In this document: in pieces, positions 61,197 through 64,000 of the stretch
Layout of the letters: each line of letters starts with the position of its first letter
How positions within the stretch are numbered: the stretch's first letter is position 1
NCBI GenBank assembly: GCA_021234155.1
Contig: JAJEKV010000108.1
Location: forward strand, 2,140,499-2,204,498
DNA: 64,000 bases
Source: Isoetes taiwanensis
Lineage: Eukaryota > Streptophyta > Lycopodiopsida > Isoetales > Isoetaceae
Direction: 5' to 3'
The notes under the pieces: generated by a model
Database searches by the model: none
Seen by the model: the letters and a program-made list of their open reading frames with translations, nothing else
Told to the model about the DNA's origin: nothing
Translations under genes and position numbers: made by a program

Positions 61197-61930
61197 CACC
61201 TGTAAGTGTTCATGAAGGGTCCAATCCAATGGTGCAACTTCACAGGTGCATGTGGAAGTCACATCCATGATACGTTGTAGTTTTTTGAAGCATATAGGTG
61301 ATGCAATGTGTAAGTCTTTGGGTCGTAAGTTCTTTTCATGATCTACTTGACCAGCAAAATATTGAAATGATCATGATGCTTATGCTGAACAGAATGCCTT
61401 GGAAGTAATAGTTCACTCAAAATGCAAAATGGATTCCATAATTCAATTTGCGGAATTATTGAAAGTTTGTGCAAAGTACCCACAGCTATATTTTTCATAT
61501 ATGCAAAGGAAACAAATTTTGTGTCCTATATGTATGGTTGATCATGAATATGAGTAAGTTTTTGAGCATCACGAACTAAATTAAGTTCTTACTTCCTTTG
61601 CAAAAAGGTACATGTGGCATTTTGGATTTATTATTATGGCTAGTAATAATTGGTTTTTTGAATGCTAGGGCTGTGGAGGCGTGTGGTCTGATGATGGCCC
61701 GATTAGTACTTTGGTTTTGAGGTGTCGTGATGGTGCTTAGCCATTGTGGATCAAGATGTCGTTATAGAAATTTGTTTGCGAGGGAAGCAACACAGGGATT
61801 GGTTGGGCATCTGGAATATAAATTGGTTTTGTGCATGGACTATGATTTTTATATGACAATATGATTAATTTCTCACATGATAGACAAAAAACATAGGATT
61901 TGGAAGTTTTGGTAATCTAGTGCTTAATCC
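61197..61930. other. ELP4 3' flank
   Basis: Presumed 3' UTR and intergenic DNA. No other feature is supported. Confidence 0.35.
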
Positions 61931-61936
61931 ATCCTT

Positions 61937-62160
61937 TCTTTTTAGTAGGCTGCCTAACAGCAGGTGCACGATTTCATACAATTCTAGCATTACCCACGTG
62001 TCACACCGTATCATGCCTTTTTTCTTTTCCTTTCCCTAACTCACGGGTGCAATTCTAGTTATGCCCGCATTAGCATGCCACATGTCACATTGCGTCATAC
62101 CTTTTCTTACTTTTTTTTTACTTGTCTCCTTCGTGGTAGCCGTCTCCCATCTCCTTCGTC
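61937..62160. repeat. Dispersed repeat, copy B
   Basis: Partner of the copy at 50407-50560. This copy includes CCACGTGTCACACCGT and an internal second block, GCATGCCACATGTCACATTG, that resembles it. Confidence 0.5.
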
Positions 62161-64000
62161 TATTCTACCGAGGTTGTTGATGTATTTGTTGATACTTACG
62201 TCTCTCTTCTCACGGAGTGCGAGGGCAAGCAAAACTTCCAACTTTGTAAGCAAGCGACTTCTACAACTGTAAGCAAGATGGGCTGATGAAGTCTACTCTT
62301 GTCCTTGTTCTTTTGGCTTGGTTTTCTTGAGTGATATCTTAAGTGCAAAAACAAAAGTATGCATAGGTAACCTCCACTTGCTATTGATTTCCACTTCATC
62401 TTCTCTATTTTGTTTAATTGGCCCTCTAATTCTTCCGACTCCTTTAAACAAGAAGTCTGAATATTGAGCTACGCAAATTGCCCTCTTTAGTTTTGTTTAT
62501 TCTTGGGGCTTTTAAGCATTAATGTGAATGAAAACAAGTCATTCGATTCCGTCCTTATATAGTGCTCAAAACAAGGTGTTTTAACAAGGTAGTATGCAAT
62601 CATCATACATATCGATTTCTTGAAAATGCAGATAGGTGCATCTGGCAAAAGCCCCATGTGATAAATTTACACTTAAAGATTGCCGAGATAACCATCAATT
62701 CATTTTATGCAATTTTTTTAAAAGGCATTTACTTATTAAAAATTGTCGATATAGCTACCTGGGTCATTACAAAGCTAGATATATCTCTACATTACACTTT
62801 TATCAAAATTAAAGAAATACAGAAATGTCTCTGCACAACACCCTTCTGTCAAAAATTTCATCAAGTAACTTTTATACGAGCGATTTTTAAAACCCTAGAT
62901 TAAAACACTCAAAGTCTTGTCATCTGATTATACGGGGGTTATTTTTAATTTGGGTCATGCCTCCGAGGTCCCATGGATGCACGGACTGATTTGTGTCCCT
63001 AGGGATGATATTGGGTGTCTATATAGTACGATTAACTGTAAATACTTATTACTGGTTTTCCCTAAAACTTTCTTGGAGACTGAGGGTTTTTAATCCACAG
63101 CGGTATCGCTGCTTTGCTCTCTTTGTTTGGGTCCCATAGAGCTAATTGAATGCCGATAGATAAAAAATCTATTATTCTGTTCACCATTACTGTTCTATTC
63201 TATTCTATTCTATTTCTATTAAGCTAATGCTATACAATTCGTGAAATGTTACGAATCTATTCGATAGCGTAGAAATATCCCAATATTTATCAATTGAGAT
63301 ATATTTTATCTTAGGCTACATAATGAGCATGTGTTAAATAATCTAAATTTCCTTATTAGACAAAAAAAAGTAATATAAAAACAAAGTCGCCTTCGGAGGT
63401 TGCCCTCCATAGCCGAGGAAAGAATGAAGTGACTTAAATCATTTTAAAGTCATGTTTTCACAATCCAAATTATTTACTTCAAAACAATAGAATATACTCG
63501 ATACCATGACTTTATGATTAGCTGAAGATCTTTGGTGCTAAAATCGTGATTTAAATCATTGGATTTAGATGTATTTGTGTTCTAAACTAGTAAACTACAA
63601 ATTTATCTAAAGCCTCTATGTCACATAAAATATAAACATTTAGAATAGAGTTCTTTGGCATATTATGCCCATTTATATACAAACCGTATTGTCTAATGAT
63701 GTGGTCATGTTTGGGCATTTTTGTGTGTATATCTATGGGCTCCATGTTTCTGTTCTAATAGTTTTTGTTTCCCAAGTTCATGACATGGGTCCGCAGCTAT
63801 TTTGTATGATAGCTTCCTTGTGTGCTTGCCCTTTTCAATTAGGTGCCCGTAGAAATGTTTTGGGTTGGAAACTGGCTGGAGTAATGGCATTCAGCCGAAC
63901 AGGATCGGACAGGAGCCCGCCTGGGTGGCCATCTCGGACCGCTGGGTGGTGGTCATGGTTCACAGTCAGGAGTCAAAGTGGTTCCCTGATTCAATTCACT
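62161..64000. other. No gene seen; (TTCTA)n tract
   Basis: AT-rich with no recognised exon. A short CTATTCTATTCTATTC tract lies at about 63192-63220. The last 150 bp are GC-richer (AGGAGCCCGCCTGGGTGGCC) and may begin another element beyond the window. Confidence 0.4.

Overview
This is nuclear DNA from a land plant with a large, repeat-rich genome. The evidence is spliced plant-type genes (GT-AG introns and one AT-AC intron), a Ty1/copia retrotransposon with a tRNA-Met primer site, LINE, SINE and MITE remnants, and a chloroplast-type arginine-biosynthesis gene. I cannot name a clade from sequence alone. No bacterial operon, CRISPR array or organellar gene is present.

Left part (1-19.5 kb). 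An unrecognised spliced locus with a premature stop lies on the minus strand at about 0.8-3.1 kb. A fragment of a phosphatidylinositol 4-kinase gamma gene, with two ubiquitin-like domains but no kinase domain, follows at 3.8-4.7 kb behind a good TATA box. Next comes a 26-bp-period minisatellite arranged as an inverted repeat (5.1-5.6 kb), then about 5 kb with no gene. Two intact genes face each other: COQ6, the flavin monooxygenase of ubiquinone synthesis (9 exons, 492 aa, 11.4-15.9 kb, plus strand), and acetylornithine aminotransferase (3 exons, 436 aa, 17.7-19.5 kb, minus strand). Their reading frames are clean across every junction. The spacer between them holds three separate short tandem duplications.

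Middle part (19.9-29.2 kb). This is a nest of mobile elements. Copies of a probable tRNA-derived SINE (box A and box B always 37 bp apart) surround a 7.1-kb copia element at 20.4-27.5 kb. The copia element is broken: its reverse-transcriptase segment with the YVDD motif is inverted, and (TTCTA)n tracts plus a duplicated repeat are lodged inside it. One copy of that duplicated repeat carries a 166-bp MITE with a 9-bp target duplication, and the other copy keeps the empty site. A LINE reverse-transcriptase remnant follows on the minus strand.

Right part (29-64 kb). Most of this is repeat-derived DNA in which I see no gene. Two plant genes are recognisable but broken by several small frameshifts: a Josephin-like deubiquitinase (36.0-36.65 kb) and Elongator subunit ELP4 (58.9-61.2 kb). 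ELP4 has a textbook U12-type AT-AC first intron. The frameshifts, together with a direct duplication at 40-41.7 kb and the two copia LTRs that differ largely by single-base indels, suggest that parts of the sequence from about 24 kb onward may be unpolished assembly. 'Pseudogene' calls there need caution.

The genes are housekeeping genes of unrelated pathways (mitochondrial quinone synthesis, plastid arginine synthesis, tRNA wobble modification, ubiquitin removal). Nothing suggests they work as a cluster. I did not find a convincing new multi-gene system. The most notable items are the AT-AC intron, the inverted minisatellite, the MITE with its empty site, the SINE family and the rearranged copia element.
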